DNA from: Methanococcoides methylutens
GTDB taxonomy: Archaea > Halobacteriota > Methanosarcinia > Methanosarcinales > Methanosarcinaceae
Assembly: GCF_000765475.1 (NCBI RefSeq)
Contig: NZ_JRHO01000014.1
Span: 699,687 to 763,686, forward strand
Direction of reading: 5' to 3'
Length of the DNA stretch: 64,000 nucleotides
Of the stretch, positions 18,240 through 26,719 are shown piece after piece (positions within the stretch are counted from its first letter, which is position 1; every line of letters begins with the position of its first letter). The notes under the pieces are model-generated. The model was given only the letters and a program-made list of their open reading frames with translations. It had not been told where the DNA came from and searched no databases. Position numbers and translations under genes: made by a program.

Positions 18240-18560
18240 CGTGGCGGGCTAGTCTGGGTAGGCCGGCGTTACCTGTAACCCGAAATCGCCGATATGCGGG
18301 AGACGAAGCCAAAAGAAGTTGTTTTGATCATTTCCAAACCTGTGATCTCAACTGAGAAGCCCCGTCCTGCTTGGATGGTGTTGGTAGAAGAACTAATTGG
18401 AGAATTGGTCCTCTTATCTTCACCGTGGGAACCAGTCGAGGCCCGGAAGGGAGCAGACCTACCATGGACACTTGTCGCTTGTAGGGCTGCGGGGTGGAGA
18501 AGAGATCACAGATCATTTGGTTATGTGATGGACAGCAACTCACGGCGTGCCCGTCACTTT
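18240..18560 (+). ncRNA. ffs: signal recognition particle (7S) RNA
   Basis: The signal recognition particle RNA scaffolds SRP19 and SRP54 for membrane targeting. The SRP54-binding helix 8 core is clear: GGCCCGGAAGGGAGC at about 18440-18454 and the matching asymmetric-loop side downstream. The two ends pair as helix 1: GTGGCGGGC at 18241-18249 with GCCCGTCAC at 18549-18557. A length of about 320 nt fits archaeal SRP RNA. Exact ends are inferred from helix 1. Reading frames that overlap it are shadows. Confidence 0.93.
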
Positions 18561-18635
18561 GAACTTCAAACGAAAAGCATTAAATAAGGCTATTGCCATT
18601 AAGGAGAACGCGTGGCAATAACATGCTAACCCAAT

Positions 18636-18720
18636 GACGAGATAGCCAAGCCCGGTATGGCGCAGGATTGCTAATCCTGTGGTGCTTTGCGCCTCGGGGG
18701 TTCGAATCCCCCTCTCGTCG
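18636..18720 (+). tRNA. tRNA-Ser (anticodon GCU)
   Basis: The acceptor stem GACGAGA pairs with TCTCGTC (18713-18719), with discriminator G at 18720. The anticodon arm is CAGGA-TTGCTAA-TCCTG, giving anticodon GCU. A long variable arm marks it as class II, and the T-arm has GGGTTCGAATCCC. No intron is present and the CCA is not encoded. A TTAAATA element near 18580 is a plausible promoter, and six Ts directly after the gene are a plausible terminator. Confidence 0.97.
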
Positions 18721-18788
18721 CTTTTTTATACACCATTGAACCCATAATGGATATACAATCGTTTCATTAATCGTTGCAGGCGAAGATC

Positions 18789-19034
18789 ATGCCAAGAACA
18801 AAACCGATAATTTCAGTGCTTAACGAAATGCCAGCAGAGAACAACGTAGCTGAAAAAGCACCCAGCGGGTGCGGAGGCTGTTCAGGCGGTACTTGTGGAG
18901 CTTTTGGTATCAGGGCAGGATCTGAAAAGGACGTAGTGATCAGGAACCTGCTCCTCTTTGCAATTATGGGGATCGGAATGCTCCTTGCAGCGTACCTTAT
19001 TGTAAAGCTCCTGAACATTGTAACAGGAATTTAA
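18789..19034 (+). CDS. small Cys/Gly-rich single-span membrane protein
   Basis: I do not recognise the family. The 81-residue protein begins MPRTKPIISVLNEMP, has a Cys/Gly-rich segment (CGGCSGGTC, about 28-36) and a C-terminal hydrophobic helix (about 53-78). I chose the ATG at 18789 over a TTG at 18774 because AGGCGA precedes it. The three cysteines could bind a metal or form disulfides. It lies between tRNA-Ser and the convergent RNase P subunit gene, overlapping the latter's stop by four bases. Confidence 0.6.
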   Translation: MPRTKPIISVLNEMPAENNVAEKAPSGCGGCSGGTCGAFGIRAGSEKDVVIRNLLLFAIMGIGMLLAAYLIVKLLNIVTGI

Positions 19035-19363
19035 GAATTAACTTTTTTGTCTGCCCTATAAGGATAACGCATCTCTTTTCCACATTTAAGGCAGGTTATT
19101 GTCATATATCTGCCATGAAGCCTTATCCTTGAGCTGTTGCCAGGAACCAGAAAAGAATTGCAACCTTTGCACACCCTCCGCTTTAAGTAAGCAGGAAGCC
19201 TTACCCGATACCTCATCCCGATCCGCCTTGCCAGAGCTACGTATCGGTCACTCCTATCGGGATGGGAACTATAATTCTGCCCTGCAAGTTTGAAAAGATA
19301 TTCGATCCTTTCAGTTGCTATATCCTTTATCAGGTTCTTTTGCTTCTTTTTAATTCGTGCCAT
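19031..19363 (-). CDS. rnp4: RNase P protein component 4
   Basis: Rnp4 (Rpr2/p21) is a zinc-binding protein subunit of archaeal RNase P, which matures tRNA 5' ends. The 110-residue product has a basic helical N-terminus (MARIKKKQKNLIKDIATERI), the conserved RRIGMRYRVRLP stretch, and a zinc ribbon with CKGC (about 66-69) and CLKC (about 92-95). Length and motifs match the family. Confidence 0.92.
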   Translation of the reverse strand: MARIKKKQKNLIKDIATERIEYLFKLAGQNYSSHPDRSDRYVALARRIGMRYRVRLPAYLKRRVCKGCNSFLVPGNSSRIRLHGRYMTITCLKCGKEMRYPYRADKKVNS

Positions 19364-19422
19364 AGAAAAATACCTTTGTGCATCTTACATACATTTACTT
19401 ACTTGCGCACTTCGCTAATTGC

Positions 19423-20088
19423 TTACTGGTCCTGCAGAATTATCACTTCTATGCCGGGAGCCCTTTCGTTCACAAGCTCCTTAAACCTTTGTGGGTCGGA
19501 CTCCGTGCCTTCCACATGACCATAATGCATGGGTATAGCGACCTTCGGACCTATAAGTGCAGCAGCTTCTGCAGCTTCCTCTTCACCCATAGTATAAATT
19601 GTACTGATAGGAAGAAGGACAACATCTGCATTCACGTCCTTCATTTCAGGAATGAGATCCGTATCACCTGCATGGTATATCCTCACGCCATCAAGTTCGA
19701 CAATATAACCCACACCATTCCCACGAGGGTGATTGGGCTTGTCCAGGTTATATGCAGGTACCACTTCGATGTTGACACCTTTTATTGCAAGATCACCGGT
19801 CAGAAGATCGCCTTCAATGATCCGTCTTGCATCACCCTTGAACTGTAAACTCATTTTTTCAGGAATGATAGTTGTAGTCGTGCTTCCACGCACCCTCCTT
19901 ATGGATTCCGGATCACAATGGTCAAAATGTTCATGTGTCAACAATATAATATCTGCATCGCCTTCATATCCAGGGCCATCAGGCAACATATACGGATCGA
20001 TGTATACGATCCTACCCTGACCTTTCAATACAAATCCGGCATGACCGAGCCATTCTATAACGACATTATCAACCTGCGTACTTCTCAT
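19423..20088 (-). CDS. UPF0173 metal-dependent hydrolase (metallo-beta-lactamase fold)
   Basis: The 221-residue product has the metallo-beta-lactamase metal motif LLTHEHFDHCD (about 49-59), a downstream IYHAGDTDL, and a C-terminal IPMHYGH. The start WLGHAGF is typical of UPF0173. Physiological substrate is unknown for the family. The gene stands alone on the minus strand. Confidence 0.85.
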   Translation of the reverse strand: MRSTQVDNVVIEWLGHAGFVLKGQGRIVYIDPYMLPDGPGYEGDADIILLTHEHFDHCDPESIRRVRGSTTTTIIPEKMSLQFKGDARRIIEGDLLTGDLAIKGVNIEVVPAYNLDKPNHPRGNGVGYIVELDGVRIYHAGDTDLIPEMKDVNADVVLLPISTIYTMGEEEAAEAAALIGPKVAIPMHYGHVEGTESDPQRFKELVNERAPGIEVIILQDQ

Positions 20089-20238
20089 CCTATATACTCC
20101 TTAGATAATCGCATCATTACAATTTCATCTTATACCAGAATGTGAGAACAACACGATCCATCTTAAAACTGCCGAATTCTTTTATAGTACTCGTATATCA
20201 GATAATAATACCGTGTAATTTTTTCAACTACCATTCGA

Positions 20239-20273
20239 TAATCTTTATATAGAAGTGGGTGTTGTATATACAA
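20239..20273 (+). promoter_or_regulatory. TATA box and 12-bp palindrome ahead of the DUF1699 gene
   Basis: A TATA box CTTTATATAG lies near 20242-20251. A perfect 12-bp palindrome TTGTATATACAA is centred about 20 bases downstream (20262-20273), at or near the expected transcription start. That placement suits a repressor operator, but a short AT palindrome could also arise by chance. Confidence 0.45.
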
Positions 20274-20349
20274 TAAGAGCAATGTGAAAATATATTTGAA
20301 AGTGTGTTTGAAAAATATAGGCATGCTCTAAAAAAAGGAAGTGACAAAA

Positions 20350-20745
20350 ATGAAGATCAGAGTTGTAAGTTCAAAAGAAGAGATCCAGTCCTTGAGTGAA
20401 AACGAAGAGATTGTACACCTTGCATTCAGACCATCAAACACAGACATATTCTCATTAGTTGTAAAATGCCCTAGTGTAAAAGCACTTCACATACCAAGCT
20501 CATACAAGAAAACAATATCCAAATCCGCCAAGATGTATCTTGAGATGCAGGGCATCAACCTTCTTGAAGGTGACGTATGGGGCCACAGAAAAGACATCAA
20601 TGAGTACTCTGAAGTATCACAGAGCGTCTACGACCGCATAAAAGATTACAGGGCAGAAGGTCTTTCCGAAGAAGAGATCAATGAGAAAATGGTCAGGGAA
20701 ACAAGACTCAGCCCGGATTTCATAGAGTTCCTGATGAAGCAGTAA
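20350..20745 (+). CDS. DUF1699 family protein
   Basis: The 131-residue soluble protein (MKIRVVSSKEEIQSL) matches DUF1699, a small family I know mainly from Methanosarcinales, with no established function. Two parts are visible: an alpha/beta region (about 1-75) and a helical C-terminus (about 85-131) with SQSVYDRIKDYRAEGLSEEE, which could form a helix-turn-helix-like module. I chose the ATG at 20350, with GGAAG upstream, over the GTG at 20341. A TATA box and palindrome precede it. Confidence 0.8.
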   Translation: MKIRVVSSKEEIQSLSENEEIVHLAFRPSNTDIFSLVVKCPSVKALHIPSSYKKTISKSAKMYLEMQGINLLEGDVWGHRKDINEYSEVSQSVYDRIKDYRAEGLSEEEINEKMVRETRLSPDFIEFLMKQ

Positions 20746-20787
20746 TACTGCAACTTAAAAAACGGAAAAAGCTAAAAAACGACAGAG

Positions 20788-20820
20788 GACTGTCCAACAA
20801 CGGACGGTCTTTTCTACTAT
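20788..20820 (+). terminator. terminator after the DUF1699 gene
   Basis: An 8-bp hairpin with one G-T pair (20788-20795 with 20802-20809) is followed by two T-rich runs. It separates the gene from the convergent yjbQ. Confidence 0.7.
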
Positions 20821-20832
20821 TTTTAAATCGAT

Positions 20833-21273
20833 TCACTCACCAACGATCTGAACGACCAATTTGCGTGACCGTGCCTTGTTATCCAGATCTATGAATATTA
20901 TCTGTTGCCAGGTCCCAAGAAGTAACCTGCCATCTATTAACGGGAAAGATTCACTTTGCCCCAGAAAAGATGCACGCACATGTGAATGACCGTTGCCATC
21001 ATGCCATCGCTCGTTGTGCTTATATTCGATATTCTGCGGTGCTATACGTTCAAGTGCCTGCTGCAGGTCATGAATAAGGCCGGGTTCATACTCGAGAGTC
21101 GTAACTGCCACAGTAGAACCTGCCGCAAAAACAGTAACTGTCCCATTACCAATTCCAGATCCACCCACTGACCTGATGACATCGTCAGTTATGTCGATTA
21201 TCTCGGAATTACCTTTTGTACTATATTCCAGATACCTTGTAAGAACCGGCATAATATTGATCTGCTTAGTCAA
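20833..21273 (-). CDS. YjbQ/UPF0047 family protein (secondary thiamine-phosphate synthase-like)
   Basis: The 146-residue product has the UPF0047 signature: EIIDITDDV near the N-terminus, GTVTVFAAGSTVAVTTLEYE in the middle, and the conserved His-rich HNERWHDGNGHSHVRASFLG (about 82-101), then GTWQQIIFIDLD. Some members have weak thiamine-phosphate synthase activity, but their main function is unsettled. It overlaps the small membrane protein gene upstream by eight bases. Confidence 0.88.
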   Translation of the reverse strand: MTKQINIMPVLTRYLEYSTKGNSEIIDITDDVIRSVGGSGIGNGTVTVFAAGSTVAVTTLEYEPGLIHDLQQALERIAPQNIEYKHNERWHDGNGHSHVRASFLGQSESFPLIDGRLLLGTWQQIIFIDLDNKARSRKLVVQIVGE

Positions 21274-21448
21274 TACGTGTTATTTTGATACCAGCAAAAG
21301 AAACAGCCAGTACGAACAACATTAAAGCTGCTGTAAAACCATATCCTTGAGGCTCTATTCCAGCAAGATGCACGAATATAAGCATTACAATAAACATGAG
21401 CACTGAGCCTATGCCCAGAACGATCTCCATTGTTTTCTTGTTCATCAC
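21266..21448 (-). CDS. 60-residue two-span membrane protein
   Basis: I do not recognise the family. The product has two hydrophobic helices (about 8-28 and 36-54) joined by a short loop (IEPQGYG) and a basic start (MMNKKTM). Its 3' end overlaps the yjbQ-like start, so the two genes are translationally coupled. Translation may start at either of the first two Met codons. Confidence 0.6.
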   Translation of the reverse strand: MMNKKTMEIVLGIGSVLMFIVMLIFVHLAGIEPQGYGFTAALMLFVLAVSFAGIKITRID

Positions 21449-21554
21449 ACCCTACATTACATCATTAATACATCAATGTAACGCCGCCTTAAGCGAACAA
21501 CATTTTAAAAGATGCCAATATTATCTAAACAAAAAGACAGGATAAGGTTATGAT

Positions 21555-22055
21555 ATGACAGAATTCGAAAGGGAACTTGTGCAGTCGTTCAATGCTTTTT
21601 TTGAAAAGAATAACGTAAGGGGAATAGCGCATCGTCTCAAACAGCACCGATTCACACCGCAGTTCCTGGATGTCCTGGTAGACTCCCTGAACCCGGACTA
21701 TTATATGGGCATAGAATGCAAGAGCATATCGGTAGAAAAAGGTGCCAATGCACTTTATTTTACCCAACATTTTACAGTAGACAAGAAAGGTTCACACCAG
21801 ATAGACCGCATATCCGACTTCCTGAGAAGATCCGGACGTAACGGATTTCTGGCGGTCGAACTGAGAATGGGAGCCGGATGTGCAAGGAAAGCACATATTA
21901 TCCCATGGGATGACCTTTACAGCAGGTTCCATGATGAGTCATCGCTCAAATACACGGTTGAAGAGATACAAACATACCCACCGATCGAGCGCAAGAGCGG
22001 GCATTATCTTATAGAACCAGTAAAATGGAGAGCAGGAAAAAGGATCATTGAGTAA
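21555..22055 (+). CDS. Hjc-like PD-(D/E)XK nuclease domain protein
   Basis: The 166-residue product resembles Holliday-junction resolvase-type restriction-fold nucleases. The visible core is PDYYMGIECKS (about 49-60), which supplies the Asp and Glu-x-Lys of the active site, followed by FLAVELRMG and a conserved C-terminal basic region. The N-terminal ERELVQSF fits Hjc. Twenty-two bases separate it from the downstream DHH nuclease-like gene, which supports a shared repair role. The exact substrate is inferred. Confidence 0.7.
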   Translation: MTEFERELVQSFNAFFEKNNVRGIAHRLKQHRFTPQFLDVLVDSLNPDYYMGIECKSISVEKGANALYFTQHFTVDKKGSHQIDRISDFLRRSGRNGFLAVELRMGAGCARKAHIIPWDDLYSRFHDESSLKYTVEEIQTYPPIERKSGHYLIEPVKWRAGKRIIE

Positions 22056-22077
22056 TAGATCGTACTGGAGCATATAA

Positions 22078-23466
22078 ATGATTGAAAAAATTCAACAGAT
22101 CAGGTCAAAAGCTTTGAAGTGTTCAGCTGAAATACAGAGGTATGATTCTGTATATGTAGTATCACATATAGATGCTGACGGCCTTACATCAGCAGGGATC
22201 ATTGGCAAAGCTCTTGAAAGGGCAGGCATTGATCATTCCATCCATTTTGTCAAGCAACTGGACGAAGTTGAAATTGAGGCCATAGCCAACCAGAATCCGG
22301 AACTTGCGATCTTCACGGACCTTGGCAGCGGTATGATAGAGTCGCTCAACTCACACGGCATCAATTCGGTAATATCAGACCATCACCAGCCACGGGGAGA
22401 ACTGGAACATCACCTAAACCCCCACCTTTTCGGGTTCAACGGATCATATGAGCTCAGCGGCTCCGGAATGACCTACATGCTTGCAAATGCCCTTGGGGAC
22501 AACAGGGACCTTGCCGACCTTGCCATAGTCGGAGCCATAGGGGACCTACAGCATTTGAAACGAGGACATCTTACAGGAATTAACCGCTACATCCTTGAAG
22601 AAGGCGCAAAGGAAGGCAGCCTGAGTTACGAGAAGGACATAATGCTCTTTGGAAAACAGACACGCCCTGTCTTCAAACTACTCCAGTTCGCATCCGACCC
22701 ATACCTTCCAGGACTTACCGGAAATGAAGATGCATGCATTGGATTTTTGCATGACCTTGGAATACGCTTCAGCGGGGATGAACGCTGGAGAAGATGGATC
22801 GACCTTGAGCAAAATGACAAGCAGAAAGTGGTATCCGCCCTTGTGCAATACTGCCTTCGTTCAGGCTTGCCACCATACAAGATCGAGAGGCTCATAGGAG
22901 AGGTCTACCTGCTCATGAAAGAAAAGGAAGGCACAGAAATGAGAGATGCATCAGAATATTCCACTTTGCTCAACGCCACAGCACGCTACGGACATGCGGA
23001 CATTGGCCTGGCGGTCTGCATGGGCGACCGCGGCAAAGCTTATGAATCCGCCCGCCAGCTGCTGAGCGAGCACCGGCAGAACCTTGTGAACGGACTGATG
23101 TTCGTCAAGGAGAACGGCATCACAGAACTCAACAACCTCCAGTATTTCGATGCAGGATCCAATATCATGGAGACCATAGTTGGCATCATTGCAGGCATGA
23201 GCACATCCATCGCAGGAAACCGCTCCCTCCCCATAATAGCCTTTGCAGATTCGAAGGACGGTGTAAAGGTCTCAGCCCGCGGAACGCAGGACCTGATAAG
23301 GAAAGGACTCAACCTCTCTGAAGCCATGGCGGTGACAACAGCAGAGATCGGAGGCGCAGGAGGAGGTCACGATATCGCAGCAGGCGCCACCATACCATTC
23401 AATGTAAAAGAAGAATTCCTGCAAAAGCTCGATTCCGTCATTGGTGAGCAATTGCGCAAAAAGTGA
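22078..23466 (+). CDS. RecJ-like DHH-family phosphoesterase/exonuclease
   Basis: The 462-residue product has a DHH domain (SHIDADGLTSAGII about 29-42, DLGSGM, SDHHQPRGEL, VGAIGDLQ) and a C-terminal DHHA1 domain with GGAGGGHDIAAGATIP (about 430-445). Archaeal RecJ-like proteins degrade single-stranded DNA or RNA 5' to 3', and some associate with GINS at the replication fork. The length and motif set match that group. It is co-directional with the Hjc-like gene and converges with nrpRII. Confidence 0.88.
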   Translation: MIEKIQQIRSKALKCSAEIQRYDSVYVVSHIDADGLTSAGIIGKALERAGIDHSIHFVKQLDEVEIEAIANQNPELAIFTDLGSGMIESLNSHGINSVISDHHQPRGELEHHLNPHLFGFNGSYELSGSGMTYMLANALGDNRDLADLAIVGAIGDLQHLKRGHLTGINRYILEEGAKEGSLSYEKDIMLFGKQTRPVFKLLQFASDPYLPGLTGNEDACIGFLHDLGIRFSGDERWRRWIDLEQNDKQKVVSALVQYCLRSGLPPYKIERLIGEVYLLMKEKEGTEMRDASEYSTLLNATARYGHADIGLAVCMGDRGKAYESARQLLSEHRQNLVNGLMFVKENGITELNNLQYFDAGSNIMETIVGIIAGMSTSIAGNRSLPIIAFADSKDGVKVSARGTQDLIRKGLNLSEAMAVTTAEIGGAGGGHDIAAGATIPFNVKEEFLQKLDSVIGEQLRKK

Positions 23467-24225
23467 TCAGACAAAATCATCGACGTGTTTCATCTCATCT
23501 ATGTCTATCAAAGTTGACATCGCGTTTGTGCGAACCTCAAAGCCCTGCTCCTTTGCCATTGCCATGGGGTTGGTCCCGCCAATGACAACAACGCCGAGAT
23601 GATCCCGCTCCACCGGCACATCAAGCACCCGGGAGTTTGGCTCCCCAACTTCCATTATTCCGCTGATACCTGCATCCAGCAGATCAGAGAGAATATGATC
23701 GATATCGTCCCTTGCTACCAGTGGCGCTTCACGAAGATTAGCGAGGATCTTGCCAGAGCCTGTTCTTAACATCTGGGATACGGAAGTGACATCCTGCGAC
23801 ATCAGGACCTCAAGAGGATCGATGGTTGTGCTCACATAGGTCACAACATCGGTGAACCTCACCGGATGCCCGTTCTTGATCTGCACGACCCCTCCAAGTT
23901 TAGGGTTGATCATAACACCACCTTTCAAGAGCACACCATCAATGGTGATACTGCAAACTGTGGCAATGCCCACATCACCCTCGGATATCCGGAAATCACC
24001 AATACTTTCCCCAGCTTTGATTATCTTGAGGAAAGGACTGACCGACAATCCGCTCCTGATAGCCAGCGCGTAAACATCGAGAATAGATTCAAGATCTTCT
24101 TCCTTAATGAGAGACAGATTGATAATAACATCACCTGCCATTGCAACCGGGTCGAATGTGGTCCTGAACATAAGGTCTTCAATACGAGATGAAGTGAACT
24201 GGACACTATGTGGTTTGTTGATCAT
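23467..24225 (-). CDS. nrpRII: NrpR regulatory-domain protein lacking a DNA-binding domain (NrpRII)
   Basis: NrpR is the repressor of nitrogen genes in methanogens, with 2-oxoglutarate as inducer. The 252-residue product covers a single NrpR (DUF128) effector domain, with segments [40 protein letters not shown] and [15 protein letters not shown]. It has no winged-helix N-terminus. In Methanosarcina mazei the equivalent NrpRII does not bind DNA alone but works with NrpRI and contacts TBP and TFB. It is therefore probably a co-repressor for glnA-type genes. An operator-like palindrome precedes it. Confidence 0.88.
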   Translation of the reverse strand: MINKPHSVQFTSSRIEDLMFRTTFDPVAMAGDVIINLSLIKEEDLESILDVYALAIRSGLSVSPFLKIIKAGESIGDFRISEGDVGIATVCSITIDGVLLKGGVMINPKLGGVVQIKNGHPVRFTDVVTYVSTTIDPLEVLMSQDVTSVSQMLRTGSGKILANLREAPLVARDDIDHILSDLLDAGISGIMEVGEPNSRVLDVPVERDHLGVVVIGGTNPMAMAKEQGFEVRTNAMSTLIDIDEMKHVDDFV

Positions 24226-24251
24226 AGAGACACCTTGTCATTTCCATAAAG

Positions 24252-24267
24252 TAAGGAAATTACCTTA
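24252..24267 (-). promoter_or_regulatory. palindromic operator candidate in the nrpRII promoter
   Basis: TAAGG at 24252-24256 and CCTTA at 24263-24267 form perfect 5-base half-sites separated by six bases. On the minus strand a TATA-like CTATAATA directly abuts the element, which ends 27 bases ahead of the ATG. A repressor bound here would block initiation. The 5-6-5 geometry resembles NrpR operators, so autoregulation through NrpRI is possible. Confidence 0.5.
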
Positions 24268-24316
24268 TTATAGTTTTGTGTGCCCACATACATATAAGAG
24301 ATATAGAAAGAGAACC

Positions 24317-25048
24317 TCAAATTGTGAGGATGCTCTCAAATACCCCCACAAAATCCTGCGGCTGTTTCAGGAAACGTAATTTATCAGTGTCGTTTATAAG
24401 TTCATACATATCCCTGCCACATGTAAGACCAAATTCCGGAATGTCTACAGGAGTAATATATCTTAGCTCAGGAAGGTCCTCATAGCGAGGATTCTTGACA
24501 AAACCTTTATCCAGCAAATAATATGCCCCACCTTCCATATCCCTAAATGGTACATAACTGGAAGCAAAGTCACAACATACCCAGTTAGCCATCTTCAGAG
24601 GTTCATCGGATGCATTGATGGTCACGTGACCATACTCCGGAGGAATGAGTGCAATATCCCCTGCTTTTGCCTTTATTACCACAACATCGATAATATCATC
24701 GACCTCATGCTTCTGCAAAAGGTAGGTTGCCTCACCCTCAAGCACCTGGTACACCTCAGGATAGGATATATCCTCACCCGGAACGTTCGGATGATAGTGA
24801 CCTGCGGTCTTTACAAATTCACGCCCCATCATTCCCGGAGGAATTACCGTGATGTCATAACGCAGGTGTTGCTTGTTGATAGTTTTAAGTTCTGCCTCGG
24901 ACTTGGAAAGATGCCTGAACATATAATAGAGTTCGAAGTCATCAACTGAATCGAACCATTCTCTGTCGCAGACGACCTCTTTCATATCATGAAGCATTCT
25001 GATATCAGGATGCCTTTCAACTCCCCCAAATTCAATATTATAAACCAT
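24317..25048 (-). CDS. pgiA: glucose-6-phosphate isomerase, cupin type
   Basis: Archaeal cupin-type phosphoglucose isomerase interconverts glucose 6-phosphate and fructose 6-phosphate with a bound metal. The 243-residue product has the cupin metal motif TAGHYHP followed by YPEVYQVLEGEATYLLQ (conserved Glu), and a second motif PPEYGHVTIN. The N-terminal YDITVIPPGMMGREFVKT is typical. It is longer at the C-terminus than the roughly 190-residue hyperthermophile enzyme. A hairpin lies just upstream of its ribosome-binding region. Confidence 0.93.
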   Translation of the reverse strand: MVYNIEFGGVERHPDIRMLHDMKEVVCDREWFDSVDDFELYYMFRHLSKSEAELKTINKQHLRYDITVIPPGMMGREFVKTAGHYHPNVPGEDISYPEVYQVLEGEATYLLQKHEVDDIIDVVVIKAKAGDIALIPPEYGHVTINASDEPLKMANWVCCDFASSYVPFRDMEGGAYYLLDKGFVKNPRYEDLPELRYITPVDIPEFGLTCGRDMYELINDTDKLRFLKQPQDFVGVFESILTI

Positions 25049-25071
25049 ATTTAGTACCCTCCTCTAAAACA

Positions 25072-25089
25072 GACCGGACCCCTCCGGTC
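25072..25089 (-). promoter_or_regulatory. hairpin in the leader of the isomerase gene
   Basis: GACCGGA and TCCGGTC form a perfect 7-bp stem with a CCCC (GGGG on the minus strand) loop, ending 24 bases upstream of the start codon and directly ahead of a GGAGGG ribosome-binding site. It could modulate translation, or be the remnant of a terminator. Confidence 0.4.
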
Positions 25090-25249
25090 AATCGATCATG
25101 ATAATAATCGAAATGCCTGCTTAAAATGAGCTTACTCCCTATTAAATTTAACTCATCTAATTAATAAAAAGTGGACATTATTGGCATTACCCCCTCGATA
25201 TAGGAAAAACAACAAGCTTAAAAGTACATGAGAGACTATACAATGGCAC

Positions 25250-26719
25250 ATGGAGAGGGATATCAGAATACTGCATACTGCTGACACACATATCGGATAC
25301 CGGCAGTACCATAGTGAAGTACGCAGGCAGGATTTTATTGATGCTTTTTCCAGGGCCATTGATGATGCCATTGAGATGAAGATGGATGCTGTTGTCCATG
25401 CAGGCGACCTTTTTGATTCAAGGAACCCTACACTTGAGGATATCCTTGACACGATCAATATACTCTCAAAACTAAAACCATACAATATCCCGTTCCTATC
25501 CATAGTGGGAAACCACGAAAGCAAGCAGCATACCCAATGGCTGGACCTGTTCGAAAGCATGGAGATCGCTATTCGACTTGGGACCGAACCATACAGGATA
25601 GAGAATATTGCCATCTATGGAATCGACAATGTCCCGAGATCGAAGATACCGCTTTTTGATTATTCGAAGTTCACAGATGAGAACTGTGGAGAATTCAACA
25701 TTGTAGTAATGCACCAGCTGATGTCCCCATTTCCCTTTGGAGAGTGGGATTGCGAGGAGGTCATCAACGGCCTTCCTTTTGACGTACATGCCATCCTGCT
25801 GGGAGATTATCACAAGAATGAAAAGACCAAGGTCGATCAGACGTGGGTGACCTATTGTGGCAGCACAGAACGTAACAGTGCTTCCGAAAGCGATGCCCGC
25901 ACGTATAACATTATTACGATAAATGATAACGGCATCGAGATCGGTAGACGTAACATCCTCACCCGCGAGTTCCTGTTCATTCCGGTTGAGCTGCGGGACA
26001 GGGATAGTGCCTATGAGCTGATCATCAATACCGTCAAAGAATATGATGTTGCTGAAAAGGTTGTCTTTGTAGACATTTCAGGAAACCCGGAAGTAGCTAT
26101 ATCCTACAATGAGATAGAGGAATTCCTTGCGAACCAGAATGTCCTTGTAACCCGTATAAGAGACCTGAGGCGAGGAGAAGAGATCCAGGAAGATAAAACA
26201 GTAGAGGTTTCCTTTTCAGATCCTGATGAAGCAGTCAAAAAAGAGATCAGGAAAATGACACTTACCAGCGGTGGCATCATGATAGACGAAATAGTAAGGG
26301 ATCCGGGCGTTCCGAAGACAAAGGTCGACCTTGAAGCTGAAACACGAATAGGCAACCTCCTTTCAAGTATTGATTTTATGCAGCCGGGAACCTACATGAT
26401 CCCAAAGGATACAAAAAGCGACGAGGGTACGGAAATCGTAACAGTTGCTGATGAGACTGACATACAGGAAGCAACGGATATTCAGAAGGTTGCAGAAACT
26501 CCCGGAGAATATAGCGTCCACAATGTGGCCGAAAAAGATGCTGCCCCAGGGGAGATCGTGGATAAGGCTGAAACTGAGCCACCAGAAACAGATGATGAAA
26601 CACCCAAACGACCTGACATAACCTCTGATATGACCGAAACATCTGAGACCAATGGTTCAAAGGAAAAGGAAGTTGAAGCCCCGAAACCAAAGCAATACAA
26701 TCTGGGGGACTACCTGTGA
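25250..26719 (+). CDS. mre11: double-strand break repair nuclease Mre11
   Basis: Mre11 is the nuclease of the Mre11-Rad50 DNA-end processing complex. The 489-residue product has all the phosphoesterase motifs: LHTADTHIG, HAGDLFD, VGNHES, VMHQLM, LLGDYHKNE and YCGSTER. The catalytic domain is followed by a capping domain. An acidic, low-complexity C-terminal extension (about 385-489, rich in E/T/D) ends in the conserved-looking YNLGDYL. The stop overlaps the rad50 start by four bases. Confidence 0.96.
   Translation: MERDIRILHTADTHIGYRQYHSEVRRQDFIDAFSRAIDDAIEMKMDAVVHAGDLFDSRNPTLEDILDTINILSKLKPYNIPFLSIVGNHESKQHTQWLDLFESMEIAIRLGTEPYRIENIAIYGIDNVPRSKIPLFDYSKFTDENCGEFNIVVMHQLMSPFPFGEWDCEEVINGLPFDVHAILLGDYHKNEKTKVDQTWVTYCGSTERNSASESDARTYNIITINDNGIEIGRRNILTREFLFIPVELRDRDSAYELIINTVKEYDVAEKVVFVDISGNPEVAISYNEIEEFLANQNVLVTRIRDLRRGEEIQEDKTVEVSFSDPDEAVKKEIRKMTLTSGGIMIDEIVRDPGVPKTKVDLEAETRIGNLLSSIDFMQPGTYMIPKDTKSDEGTEIVTVADETDIQEATDIQKVAETPGEYSVHNVAEKDAAPGEIVDKAETEPPETDDETPKRPDITSDMTETSETNGSKEKEVEAPKPKQYNLGDYL

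Noticed and set aside
18158-18587. Open frames overlapping the SRP RNA
   Set aside because: They follow from the structured, GC-rich RNA gene; none has protein-like composition or a ribosome-binding site, and the RNA signature is decisive.
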